Origin: Mercenaria mercenaria
Lineage: Eukaryota > Mollusca > Bivalvia > Venerida > Veneridae
Assembly (NCBI RefSeq): GCF_021730395.1
Contig: NW_026463224.1
Coordinates: forward strand, 1 to 64,000
Reading direction: 5' to 3'
DNA: 64,000 nt
Below, piece after piece: positions 52,580 through 64,000 of the stretch (position 1 is the stretch's first letter; every line of letters starts with the position of its first letter). The notes under the pieces were generated by a model, which saw only the letters and a program-made list of their open reading frames with translations, did not search any database and had not been told where the DNA came from. The translations under genes and the position numbers were made by a program.

Positions 52580-55500
52580 TCCTGAAGGAAAATACAGGCC
52601 GACATCTCGTTCAGGAAAGAGTCAGTTTGGTACTTTTGGGGCAGTCATTTCTGTATGAACATACATCTCGTTCAAGGACGTATCACTTCGGTAATTTAAT
52701 ACAACCATACCTGCATTTAAGTAAAGACCTACATCTCGTTCACAAATGTATCAGTTTGGTGGTCTTGTACAGTCATTACTACTAGACAGTTAGGGCCGAT
52801 ATCATGTCATGGGAGGTGTCGGTTTGAAGGTACATTGTATTCACAAATGCCTATACAATAGCTGCTTTGCACAGTCGTCATTAACATAAGCATGAATAAA
52901 CCGAAATATCGCGAAAGGAGTTATTCCTGTGGAGATTTATCCAACAATTCCTGTACTGAAGTATGGGCCTACATCTGGTTCTATGACGTATCTGTTTGGA
53001 GGCTGTGGCATTCATTAGCATGAAAAAATCTCGTTCATCGGGGTATCCCTCTGGTGTTTTTATCAGTCATTCCTACACTAAAGCAGAGGCGGACATCTCG
53101 CTCAGGAATATATCTGTTTACAGGATTTGCGCATTCATTAAATTAAGTATGAACAGTCCGACATCTTGTTCAGGGAGGTATCTGTTTAGTGTCTTTGTAC
53201 ATTCATTATTATCTGCAATCTAGTGCAGAGAGGTATCCATTTGGTGTTTGATTTGGTAATTCCTAAAACGAAGAATAATCCGACATCTGGTTAAAGGAAG
53301 TATTTTTAAGAGGCCTAGCACATTTAAAAGTATTGGCATGAATAAACCGACATCTTGTGCGGAGAGGCATCTCTTTGGTTTTTTATTCTTCCATTATACT
53401 TTCCTGTAAGCCGACATCCCATTCAGGGAGATATCTATTTGGAGGCTTTGCACATTCATAGACATGGGCGTGAAAAATCGAACATCTTTATTCAGGCAGT
53501 TAAAAGTGATATGTTTTATGTAGCAAATCCTATACTTGTGTATAGACCGTGATCTCGTTCAGGGAGGTATGTGTTTACTGACTGTGCGCATTCATTATTA
53601 TTAGCATGAATTAAACGACATCTCGGGGAGATAGGTATCCTTTTGGTCTTTGTCATTCCTAATCTAAAGTATCGGTCGATATCTTGTTCAAGGAGGTATC
53701 TGTTTACAGGCTTTGCGCATTCAGTACTTAATAAGCCGACATCTCGTTCAGGGAGGGATCACTTTGTTGTTTTATTCTGTCAGTCCTATACTTAAGTATA
53801 GGCCGACATCTCGTTCAAGGAGGTATCTGTTTACAGGCTTTGCACATGCAGTACCATTAACATTAATAAGCCGACATCTCGTTGAGGGAGGGATCACATT
53901 GATGTTTTATTCTGTCAGTCCTATTCTAAAGTAAAGGTCGACATCTCGTTCAAGGAGGTACCTGTTTACAGGCTTTGCACATGCAGTACTATTAACATTA
54001 ATAAGCCGACATCTCGTTCAGGGAGGGATCATTTTGGTGTTTTATTCTCTCAGTCCTATACTTAAGTATAGGCCGACATCTCGTTCAAGGAGGTATCTGT
54101 TTACAGGCTTTGCACATGCAGTACCATTAACATTAATAAGCCGACATCTCGTTCAGGAGGGATCACATTGGTGTTTTTTTTTCTGTCAGTCCTATTCTTA
54201 AGTATAGGCCGACATCTCGTTCAAGGAGGCACTGTTTGTATGCTTTGTACATGCAGTACTATTAACATTATTTGCCGACATCTCGTTCAGGGAGGGATCA
54301 CATTGGTGTTTTTTTCTGTCAGTCCTATTCTTAAGTATAGGCCGACATCTCGTTCAAGGAGGTATCTGTTTACAGGCTTTGCGCATGCAGTTTTATTAAC
54401 ATTAATATTAAGCCGACATCTAGTTCAGGGAGGCATCACACTGATGTTTTATTCTGTCAGTCCTAATCTAAACTATAGGCAGATATCTTGTTCAAGGAGG
54501 TATCTGTTCACAGGCTTTGCGCATTCAGTACTTAATAAGCCGACATCTCGTTCAGGGAGGGATCACATTGGTGTTTTATTCTGTCAGTCCGATCCTTGAG
54601 TATAGGCAGACATCTCGCAGAAGGAGGTATCTGTTTAAAGGCTTTGCACATGCAGTACCATTAACATTAAGAAGCCGACATCTCGTTCAGGGAGGGATCA
54701 CTTTGTTGTTTTATTCGCCGTTTTATTCTGTCAGTCCTATACTTAAGTATAGGCAGACATCTCGTTCAAGGAGGTATCTGTTTACAGGATTTGCACATGC
54801 AGTACTATTAATATTAATAAGCCGACTTCTCGTTGAGGGGGGCATCACATTGATGTTTTATTCTGTCAGTCCTAATCTAAAGTATAGGCCGACATCTCGT
54901 TCAGGGAGGCACTGTTTACGGGCTTTGAGTATGCAATACTATTAATCCTTTGGTGTTTCATCATTCCGTTCATGAACTCAAGTGTAAGCAGACATGTCGT
55001 TCAAGGAGGCAGTTTGCAGGCTTTGCGCATGCAGTACCATTAACATTGATAAGCCGACATCTCGTGCAGGGAGGGATCACTTTGGTGTTTACTGTGTCAG
55101 TCCTATTCTTAAGTATAGCCCGACATCTCGTTCAAGGAGGTATCTGTTTACAGGCTGTGCGAATGCAGTACGATTACTATTAATAAGCCGACATCTCGTT
55201 CAGGGAGGCATCACATTGGTGTTTTATTGTGTCAGTCCTATTCTTAAGTATAGGCCGACATCTCGTTCAGGGAGGGATCACATTGGTGTTTTTTTCTGTC
55301 AGTCCTATTCTTAAGTATAGGCCGACATCTCGTTCAAGGAGGTATCTGTTTACAGGCTGTGCGCATGCAGTACTATTAACATTATTTGCCGACTTCTCTT
55401 TCAGGGAGGCATTACATTGGTATTTTATTCTGTCAGTCCTATACTTAAGTATAGGCCGACATCTCGTTCAAGGAGGTATCTGTTTACAGGCTGTGCGCAT

Positions 55501-57690
55501 GCAGTACTATTACTATTAATAAGCCGACATCTTGTTCAGGGAGGCATCACATTGATGTTTTATTCTGCCAGTCCTATTCTTGAGTATAGGCAGACATGTC
55601 GCAGAAGGAGGTATCTGTTTACAGGCTTTGCAGTACCATTAACATTAAGAAGCCGACATCCCGTTCAGGGAGGGATCAGATTGGTGTTTTTTTTTCTGTC
55701 AGTCCTATTCTTAAGTATAGGCCGACATCTCGTTCAACGACGTATCTGTTTGTATGCTTTGTACATGCAGTACTATTAACATTATTTGCCGACATCTCGT
55801 TCAGGGAGGGATCACATTGGTGTTTTTTTTCTGTCAGTCCTATTCTTAAGTATAGGCCGACATCTCGTTCAACGACGTATCTGTTTGTATGCTTTGTACA
55901 TGCAGTACTATTAACATTATTTGCCGACATCTCGTTCAGGGAGGGATCACATTGGTGTTTTTTTCTGTCAGTCCTATTCTTAAGTATAGGCCGACATCTC
56001 GTTCAAGGAGGGATCACATTGGTGTTTTTTTCTGTCAGTCCTATTCTTACGTATATGCCGACATCTCGTTCAAGGAGGTATCTGTTTACAGGCTTTGCAC
56101 ATGCAGTACTATTAACATTAATAAGCTGTCTTCTCGTTCATGGAGGCATCACATTGACGTTTTATTCTGTCAGTCCTATTCTTAAGTATAGGCCGACATC
56201 TCGTTCAGGGAGGGATCACATTGGTGTTTTTTTCTGTCAGTCCTATTCTTAAGTATAGGCCGACATCTCGTTCAAGGAGGGATCACATTGGTGTTTTTTT
56301 CTGTCAGTCCTATTCTTACGTATATGCCGACATCTCGTTCAAGGAGGTATCTGTTTACAGGCTTTGCACATGCAGTACTATTAACATTAATAAGCTGTCT
56401 TCTCGTTCATGGAGGCATCACATTGACGTTTTATTCTGTCAGTCCTATTCTTAAGTATAGGCCGACATCTCGTTCAAGGAGGCACTGTTTGCAGGCTTTG
56501 TGCATGCAGTACCATTAACATTAATAAGCCGACATCTCGTGCAGGGAGGGATGACTTTGGTGTTTACTGTGTCAGTCCTATTCTTAGGTATAGGCCGACA
56601 TCTCGTTCAAGGAGGTATCTGTTTACAGGCTGTGCGCATGCAGTACTATTACTATTAATAAGCCGACATCTCGTTCAGGGAGGCATCACATTGATGTTTT
56701 ATTGTGTCAGTCCTATTCTTCAGTATAGGTTGACATCTCGTTCAAGGAGGTATCTGTTTACAGGCTTTGCGCATGCAGTAATATTACTATTAATAAGCCG
56801 ACATCTCGTTCAGGGAGGCATCACATTGATGTTTTATTGTGTCAGTCCTATTCTTAAGTATAGGCCGACATCTCGTTCAAGGAGGTATCTGTTTACAGGC
56901 TGTGCGCATGCAGTACTATTACTATTAATAAGCCGACATCTCGTTCAGGGAGGCTTCACATTGATGTTTTATTGTGTCAGTCCTATTCTTTAGTATAGGC
57001 CGACATCTCGTTCAAGGAGGTATCTGTTTACAGGCTGTGCGCATGCAGTACTATTACTATTAATAAGCCGACATCTTGTTCAGGGAGGCATCACATTGGT
57101 GTTTTATTCTGTCAGTCCTATACTTAAGTATAGGCAGACATCTCGTTCAGGGAGGGATCACATTGGTGTTTTATTCTGTCAGTCCTATTCTTAAGTATAG
57201 GCCGACATCTCGTTCAAGGAGGTATCTGTTTACAGGCTTTGCACATGCAGTACTATTAACATTAATAAGCCGACATCTCGTTGAGGGAGGGATCACATTG
57301 ATGTTTTATTCTGTAAGTCATAATCGAGGGTATAGGTCGACATCTCGTTCAAGGATTAGCACATGCAGTACTATTAACATTAATAAACCGACATCTCGTT
57401 CAGGGAGGGATCACTTTGGTGTTTTATTCTCTCAGTCTTATACTTAAGTATAGGCCGACATCTCGTTGAAGGAGGTATCTGTTTACATGCTTTGCACATG
57501 CAGTACTATTACTATTAATAAGCCGACATCTCGTTGAGGGAGGCATCACATTGGTGTTTTATTCTGCCAGTCCTATTCTTAAGTATATGCAGACATCTAG
57601 TACATGGAGGTGTTTGTTTCGAGGCTTTGGGCATTCGTTATATATGTAACATGAATAAACCGACTTCTTTCATAGAGGTATTAGTAGTAA
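52580..57690 (+). repeat. 5.1 kb satellite of ~135-bp dimers (two ~67-bp half-units)
   Basis: Every half-unit begins with a near-constant core, GCCGACATCTCGTTCA(G/A)GG and AGG. Half-unit A continues GATCACATTGGTGTTTTATT, CTGTCAGTCC and TATTCTTAAGTATAG. Half-unit B continues TATCTGTTTACAGGCTTTGC, ACATGCAGTACTATTAAC and ATTAATAA. About 70-75 half-units are present. The centre (about 53700-57500) is homogeneous, whereas the left kilobase and the last 100 bases are diverged. The period is 45 codons, so long open frames appear in several registers without meaning. No enzyme or RNA gene is visible. Confidence 0.95.
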
Positions 57691-58689
57691 TACTTACATA
57701 TAATTACTCTAGCTGCTCTTTCATTTAACGAAATTGAATGAGATTTTGCTGAAAAGATAATCTTTCTTTCAAATAAAAGTTTGCTCATATAATGTATATT
57801 AGAATATGATTTTTGTTTCTGAAATATTTTTAAAATTCCAAATCAAGAAAAAAAACTTGTCCGCGTCGGGAAACCCCGAACCGCCGCGGCAATAAAGACA
57901 TTTTCCCGAAGATTTAAGGACTAGAGCTATTTAAAGCGGAATATTGAGTTATAACTTCAAAATATAGACATCTACAATTAAGACATTTTACATGGAGTAA
58001 GACATTGCAAACGCTTTCGATTTTCCCGTAAAAATTAGTAAAAACAACAAATTCATGTGTTTCCGTAATAAATAGTTTGACAGTAAATACATGTTAAAGC
58101 TTCTTTTGAAATATAGAATTTATTTCCGGATATATAAATTTTGATGGCGTTGTTCGCTGAACAATCTGGAGGCCATTGATTTTAAAATAGATCAGAATAT
58201 TATATTCTGAAACATATTAAAACGGTTAAATTCATATAGAAAATAGTTATTTTATTTAAATATATATATATATATATATATATATAGCACTGGGGCTTAC
58301 TTAGAATTCTTGTAATGAAGTTGTTGAGTCACAATATCTGACTTATTCGAATCACTTCAATTGATATATACATGTATGCAAATGTTACTACTCAAGATGG
58401 ATAGAAATTTGTAATAGGCCTACCTGCATCTGTTTTAAAAAAGAACTATAGGCCCTGTATCTAAAATACATTTTTAAGCTCTTTGTTAATAGAATTGATC
58501 AATGGTTTTCAAAATTAAAATAATCGGTCTATGTTCTAATTGCGACTGGATCCTAATTGGTTGTTTTTAATAGTGTATCAATACTGTACACTTTAGAATT
58601 AATACATTCATCAGTTATTCCCCCTCTAATGATATGCTGAACGAACACGCCCCGTCAGCTATTTTTAAATTGTATAGGCACGCCTTCCT
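57691..58689. other. AT-rich stretch between two arrays, with (TA)n
   Basis: No gene recognised. It holds a (TA)n microsatellite at about 58257-58287 and a GC-rich patch, CGGGAAACCCCGAACCGCC, near 57866. Confidence 0.45.
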
Positions 58690-61600
58690 CCGTTTAAGGT
58701 AGCAGATGGCGGTTTTTTCTAGTACTTCGGACTTCCGAGCGATGTGGCCAAGTCAGACGGCTTCCGATATCTTACGAGATGCAGACCTGAAAATAAAAGA
58801 TACCGGTTTAACATCTTACTTGAAGATGAAATAAAATACATAGTAAACTTATACAAAGTCTAGATTTTTAAATCCACAAGCCACCTGAAAGATAATTTCA
58901 GCCCGCGATACATTTTCCCCAAATTACCCTTTCCAAGCCTTAAAAGGGAAAATGTAGAGCCAAATGGCCATTGATTCTGTACTCTTTTTCAAGTTTACTT
59001 GCAGAGTGACAAAAATACGCAACCGATTTTTTTTCCTTTTTTTAATTTGTGTGAGGTCTATATAAATTTGACAGTTCACGAGACGCTCAGTGTGATAGGG
59101 GTCATATGCATTTCAAGCTTTATTTAAAAAATGATGATAAAGCTTCATTCGCATCTCCAAATTTTGAAACATCCATTCTTAAATTTTTAAATCAAAAATA
59201 CATCAAAAATTTTCAAACATCAAAAAGCCTTCATTTCAAGGTTTTATCTCTAATGACAGATTTTGACCTGGCAATTCGTTCTGTGGCTGGAAACTACCAA
59301 CTGCTACCTTTAAGGCCCAGAATGCATCTCCAGGGGACTTTTGGGAAACTGATTCTAAAAAATGATCTATGAAAATAAAATTTTTCAAATTTAAACAATG
59401 CTTTGTTCTTCTTGCAAATTGACATGTCCAAAAAATGTCTACAATATTGGGGGTTTTGGGCCCCCATTTTACACAATATTTTTACTGATCAATTTTTCTG
59501 ACTTTAAAAAAAAAGATTTACCTACTATAAATGATGGCCATAAAATGTACTGTTTGCTTGTGCACAGCCCTGCATACTTGGGAACAAAATTTTAAAAGCA
59601 GCACAGCTTACCCCCCAAAGATAACTGTACTTCAAGTCCGCAAGCTCGAAAAACCCCGCCCGTATCAAGTACTATTTCAACCCCTTCTTTCAGTAAGTAT
59701 AAAATAGTTTAAAATTTATTTTAAAAGGCATTTTGTTGTTGTTGTTTTTGTTTTGTTGTTGTTGTTGCCAAACTTATTTTTTTAACGAATTCGAGCAACC
59801 CCCGTAATCTCCGGAAACATATCTTCTTTAATTAAAAAAAAATATCTGAAAAATGTTACCTCACTCCAGGCCCTTTTAAATGCCCCAAGATGTATCCATC
59901 TTACATTTTCTTTGTCGTATGTCCTGACAGTTTAAAGCAAAATAGAAATTTGAAGAACAAAAAATCATACCTCCACTGAAAATATCTTCGAAAAAATATC
60001 ACCAAAAAAACCATTTCCCGACCCTTGTGAAACACTGATTTAAAAAATCCCAAAATTTTGCACTATTTTTCCCTTTAAAAATAGCCCTTTTCTTTAATTT
60101 GATTAAAAAAAAAGAATGTGTTTCCCGCTAAAAAAATTTAAAAAAACCACCCCAAAAAAAAATAAGTTTTACTTCCCCGGTAAAATCAGAGTTACCCCCC
60201 CTTAATTTACCATATAAAACAATTTTGTCTATTTTGAACCCATTCAGCCGGATTTTTAAATAACACATACTGTGAGTTTAAAACCCCCCCAAAAAAAACA
60301 GAAATGTACTTAAAAAAATTGAAAATGTTTTTTAAGGCCCAAAGAAGCATTCATGGACTGTTGGCCCCTGATTCTAAGAAAATGATTATGACAAAAAAAA
60401 TCTCCCAATTTTAAACAATGTTTTGTTCTTTTGAAAATTGCACTGTCAAACAATTTTAATATTGTGGTTTTGGCCCCATTTAAAACAAATTTCTTTACTC
60501 TCTATTTTTCGCTTTTAAAAAAATAAAAACCTAATAACATGATGGCCATAAATGTATGTATTGCTTTGGCACACCCCTGCATATTTGGGGAAACAGAATT
60601 AAAAGAGCACGCTTATTCCCCAAGACTAACTGTACTTAAGCCCCGAAGCTCGGGAAAAAAGCCGCCCCTGTTTACAATTTTACTGTTTCATTTTCCCCTT
60701 AAACATAAGTATAAAATAGTTTTAAAATTTAATTTTTTACAATGAATTTTTTGTTGTTGTTGTTTTTTGTTGTTGCCAACTTCCCATTTTAAGAATTCGA
60801 GAAATTCCAGTACTTTCCCCAGAAACTATTTTCTTAATAAAAACAAATATCGCAAATGTTACTCACTCCAGGACCTTAAATGCCCCCAAGATGTACCCAC
60901 TCTCACACTTTTTTTTGTCGTCATGTCTGACCCGATAAAGCCACATGAAATTTGTAAGAACTAAATATACCTGCCCTCGGAAATACTTCAAGAAATATCA
61001 CCCCAAAACCCATTTCCCGGCCCTTGTGAACACCCCTGTATTTAAAAAAAATGCAAAAAGTTGCCCCTTTTTTCCCTTTAAAATAGTCTTTTTCCCTTTA
61101 AAATTTGATAAAAACTACAAAAGAAATGTTTTTTTCCGCTAGAAATTTTAAGAAAACCCTACATAAAAAAAAAAAAAAAAAATAAGATTTACTTCCCGGT
61201 AAAATCAGAGTTACCCCCCCTTAAACTTCTCCCCATATAAAACAACTTGTCTATTTTATAAATCCTTTAGCTCGGATTTTTAAATAACATATGGGGTTGA
61301 AAAACAAAAAAGAAAGATGAATAGTACTTACAAAAATTGAAAAAATGTCTTAAAGGACAAGACATGCTCCCCATGGACTGTCGGGCACCTGTTTCAAAGA
61401 AAATGATCTATGACAAATAAATCTTCCCAATATTTAAACAATGCTTTTTTTCTTCTTGCAAATTGCAATTTCCAAACAATGTCACAATTTTGGGTTTTGG
61501 GCCCCCATTTTCACACATATTTCTTTGCATCTTTTCTTTCTGACATTAAAAAAAAGACTTACTATTTAAAACATGATGGCCATAATGTATGATTAGCTTT

Positions 61601-64000
61601 GGCCCAACCCCGCATACTTGGGAAACAGAATTAAAGCAGCAAGCTTACTTACCAAGCTAACGTATTAAAGCGAAAGTCGGGAAAAAGCCCCCCCTTTAAA
61701 AAGTCTGTTTCTTTTCCCTTCATCGAAAGATAAATAGTTTAAATAAAAATTTTAAAATGCATTTTGTTGTTTTTGTTTTTGTTGTTTTTTGAAAAATTCC
61801 CTTTTTTAAACGAATTGAGAAATCCCAGTACTTTCCCCGAGAAACATATTTCTTTAATTAAAAACAAATATCTGCAAATGTTCCTCATGGGGCCCTTAAA
61901 TCCCCAAGATGTATCCACTCTCTACATTTTCTTCGGGTGTATGCCCTGACACGAAAAACCCAAAATAGAAATTTGTAAGAACAAAATCTCCTCCCCACTG
62001 GGAAAAAATATCTTCGAAAAAAATATCCCCCAAAAACCCAGTTCCGAGCCTTGTAAAAACAGCCAGTTTTAAAAAATGAAAAAAGTTGCCCCTTTTTTTT
62101 CCTTTAAAGCTTCCCCTTTAATTTGATTAAACTACAAAAAAAAATGTGTTTCCCCTAAAATTTTTTAAGAAAACCCTAACTCAAACAAAAATTTGATTTA
62201 CTTACCGGGAAAATTCAGAGTTCCTCCCCTTAACTTCTCCCATTCAAACCCCTGTCTATGTTATAAACCCATTCAGCTCGGATTTTAAAAACCATAGGAG
62301 GCTTGAACAAAACAAAAGAAAGCAAAAAATAGTACTTACAAAATTGACAAATTCTTTAAGGACCAAGACATGCTTCCCGGACTTTTGGGCCCCTGATTCA
62401 AAGAAATATCTATGCAAAAAAAAAATTTCAATTTTAAAAAACAATGCTTTGTTTTCTTGCAAATTGACAGCCCAAAATGTTACAATTGTGGATTTGGCCC
62501 CATTTTAAAATATTTCTTATGATCATCTTTCTGACATTAAAAAAAAGACTTCCCTACTAAAACATGAGGGCCTAAATTATGTATTAGCATTGTGCACAGC
62601 CCTGCATACTTGGGAACAGAATTAAAGCAGCCAGCTTACTTACCCAAGACTATGTACTTCAAGCCCGCAAGTAGGAAAAGCCGCCTGTTTACAAGTACTT
62701 TTTATATTATTACATCCGAAGTATAAAATAGCTTTAAATAAATTTTTCTGCTTTTGTTGTTGTTGTTGTTTTGTTCCCAAACTTCCCTATTTTAACGAAT
62801 TCGAGCAATCCCCCGTACATCCCCGAGAAACCATATTTTCTTTAATTTAAAAAAAATATCTGCAAATGTTACCCACCCGGGCCCCTTAAATGCCCCCAAA
62901 TGTATCCATTTTAAACATTTTTCTTGTCAGTCCTGCACGATAAACCAAAATAGAAATTTGTAAAAACTAAAATCATCCCTGCACCGAGAAATTCTCGAAA
63001 GAAAAAATCCCCCAAAAATCCATTTCCGAGCCTTGTAAAACAGCCATTTTTTACAAAATGAAAAAAAGTTGCACCTATTTCCTTTAAATAGTCCTTTTTC
63101 CCTTTAAATTTGATATAAACAAAAGAAATGTTTTTTCCCGTAGAAATTTTAAAAGAAAACCCTAAACAAAAAAAAAATAAGATTTACTTCCCCGGTAAAA
63201 TCAGAGTTACCCCCCCTTAACTTCTCCTATCAAAAAAAATTTGTCTATGTTTGAACCCTTCAGCTCGGTTTTTTAAAAATCACATACTGGAGAGCTTGAA
63301 CTACAAAAAAGAAAGCATAAAATATACTTACAAAAATTGAAAAATGTTTTTAAGGTAGCAGTGGGGTTTTTTTAGTATTTCGGATTCCGGCGATGGGCCC
63401 AAAATCAGACGGTTTCCCGATTTTAGAGATGCGACCTGAAAATAAAAAGATACGGTTTCATCTTACTTGAAGAAAAAAAAAATACATAGTAAAACTTATA
63501 CAAAGTTAGATTTTTAAAACCCACAAGCCCCCTGAAAGATATTTCAGCCCCGAAAATACATGACATTTCAGCCCAAATTAGCCATATCTCCAACTGGCCT
63601 TAAAATGTTAGGAGAAATGATAGAGCCAAATGGCCACTTGCATTCTGTACTCAGTTTCGTATTCAAGTGGAAACTCGAACGGCATAACTTCTGTCCCGAC
63701 TATTTTTCCAATTTCTGTGTGAGGTCTTATATTTGACATTTGACGTTCACGAGGGCATATGATTTAGCTGTTATATGAATATGCATCTTCAAACATTATA
63801 GAAATGTGCCATCAACTTACTTAAACTGTTAACCAAATTTCTCAACAAATTTTAAACTTTTAATCACAAACCCATCAACAAGATTTCAAATCAAAACAGC
63901 CTTCACTTCAGGTTTTATCTCGAATCTGGCTGGAACCCTGCTAACTTATCTGTGGTGAAAGTTCAACTGTACCTTAGGGCCAAGCATTGGGCGATCCATG
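58690..64000. repeat. Higher-order tandem repeat, poorly polished sequence
   Basis: A module starting GGTAGCAGATGGCGG at 58698 recurs at about 63354 as GGTAGCAGTGGGG and runs to the window end. Between them lie four units of about 1.0 kb, marked by CAATGCTTTGTTCTT at about 59396, 60416, 61438 and 62442. Each unit contains a (GTT)n tract and TTTTAACGAATTCGAG or a variant. Copies differ mainly by lost bases and homopolymer length. The array continues beyond the window. No gene is supported; open frames of 60-88 codons here should not be trusted. Confidence 0.85.

Noticed and set aside
55596-56252. Long open frames in the satellite (up to 218 codons)
   Set aside because: The unit is about 135 bases, divisible by three, so any open register repeats. 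Several overlapping frames are open at once and no start, splice or domain signal supports a protein.
52580-57690. CRISPR-like pattern: constant ~22-base core separated by ~45-base intervals
   Set aside because: The intervals are themselves repeated A and B sequences rather than unique spacers, the locus is animal DNA, and there are no cas genes. It is a dimeric satellite.
59106-62462. Open frames in the terminal array
   Set aside because: Tandem copies of the same unit give different frames because of indels. The sequence quality is doubtful and no domain is recognised.

Overview
The window is animal nuclear DNA, AT-rich and dominated by repeats, with short exons separated by GT/AG introns. 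It contains no bacterial operons and no organelle genes. The most likely source is a bivalve mollusc. I infer this from recurrent repeats that open with AGCTCACCTGAGCC hairpins followed by CCGTCCGTC-rich runs and close with AGGGTCATNATGACCCT hairpins, a V-SINE/RUDI-like SINE, and CARF-type and death-fold genes. That assignment comes from remembered repeat families, not from a database search.

Left part (1-12 kb). The 3' end of a death-fold gene lies on the + strand. One exon (2455-2525) and the terminal Death-domain exon (8159-8451) join in phase across a 5.6 kb intron packed with bivalve repeats. The end of the last exon plus about 1.1 kb of 3' flank is present three times in tandem (period 1165 bp, 8368-11853), and each copy has its own AATAAA.

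Middle-left (12-34 kb). This is a graveyard of transposons. It holds a 5'-truncated minus-strand LINE with RT and RNase H (14.0-16.1 kb) and a broken Ty3/Gypsy-like LTR element (19.0-22.8 kb) sitting inside a coiled-coil-coding fragment. It also holds an intact-looking tRNA-derived SINE with a 13-bp target duplication (23.1-23.4 kb) and a CR1/L2-like LINE carrying a second LINE fragment inside it (28.4-30.1 kb). A 1.57 kb element with about 490-bp terminal inverted repeats and a TATTA duplication follows (30.1-31.7 kb), then a decayed reverse-transcriptase element (32.3-33.8 kb).

Middle-right (35-47 kb). This is the main host gene. It is a + strand, multi-exon gene starting at ATG 35187 inside a YY1-like site. 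Its exons, nearly all phase-compatible, encode a CARF (ALS2CR8) region, the first half of a MULE-type transposase core, the C-terminal half of a Ulp1/C48 cysteine peptidase, and a PHD finger. One in-frame TAA, one frameshift and missing transposase and peptidase segments suggest a decaying copy or local sequence error. Its introns hold a textbook hAT MITE (8-bp duplication), SINE remnants and several bivalve repeats.

Right part (47-64 kb). After more hairpin-ended repeats comes a 5.1 kb satellite (52.58-57.69 kb) of about 135-bp dimers made of two roughly 67-bp half-units. One half-unit carries an 18-bp palindrome. The window ends in a higher-order array (58.69-64.0 kb) of about 1.02 kb units inside a roughly 4.66 kb repeat. 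Its copies differ mostly by dropped bases and homopolymer lengths, so it looks like poorly polished long-read sequence.

The best candidates for something new are the CARF-MULE-Ulp1-PHD gene, the long-TIR element, the palindrome-bearing dimeric satellite and the tandemly copied 3' end of the Death-domain gene.
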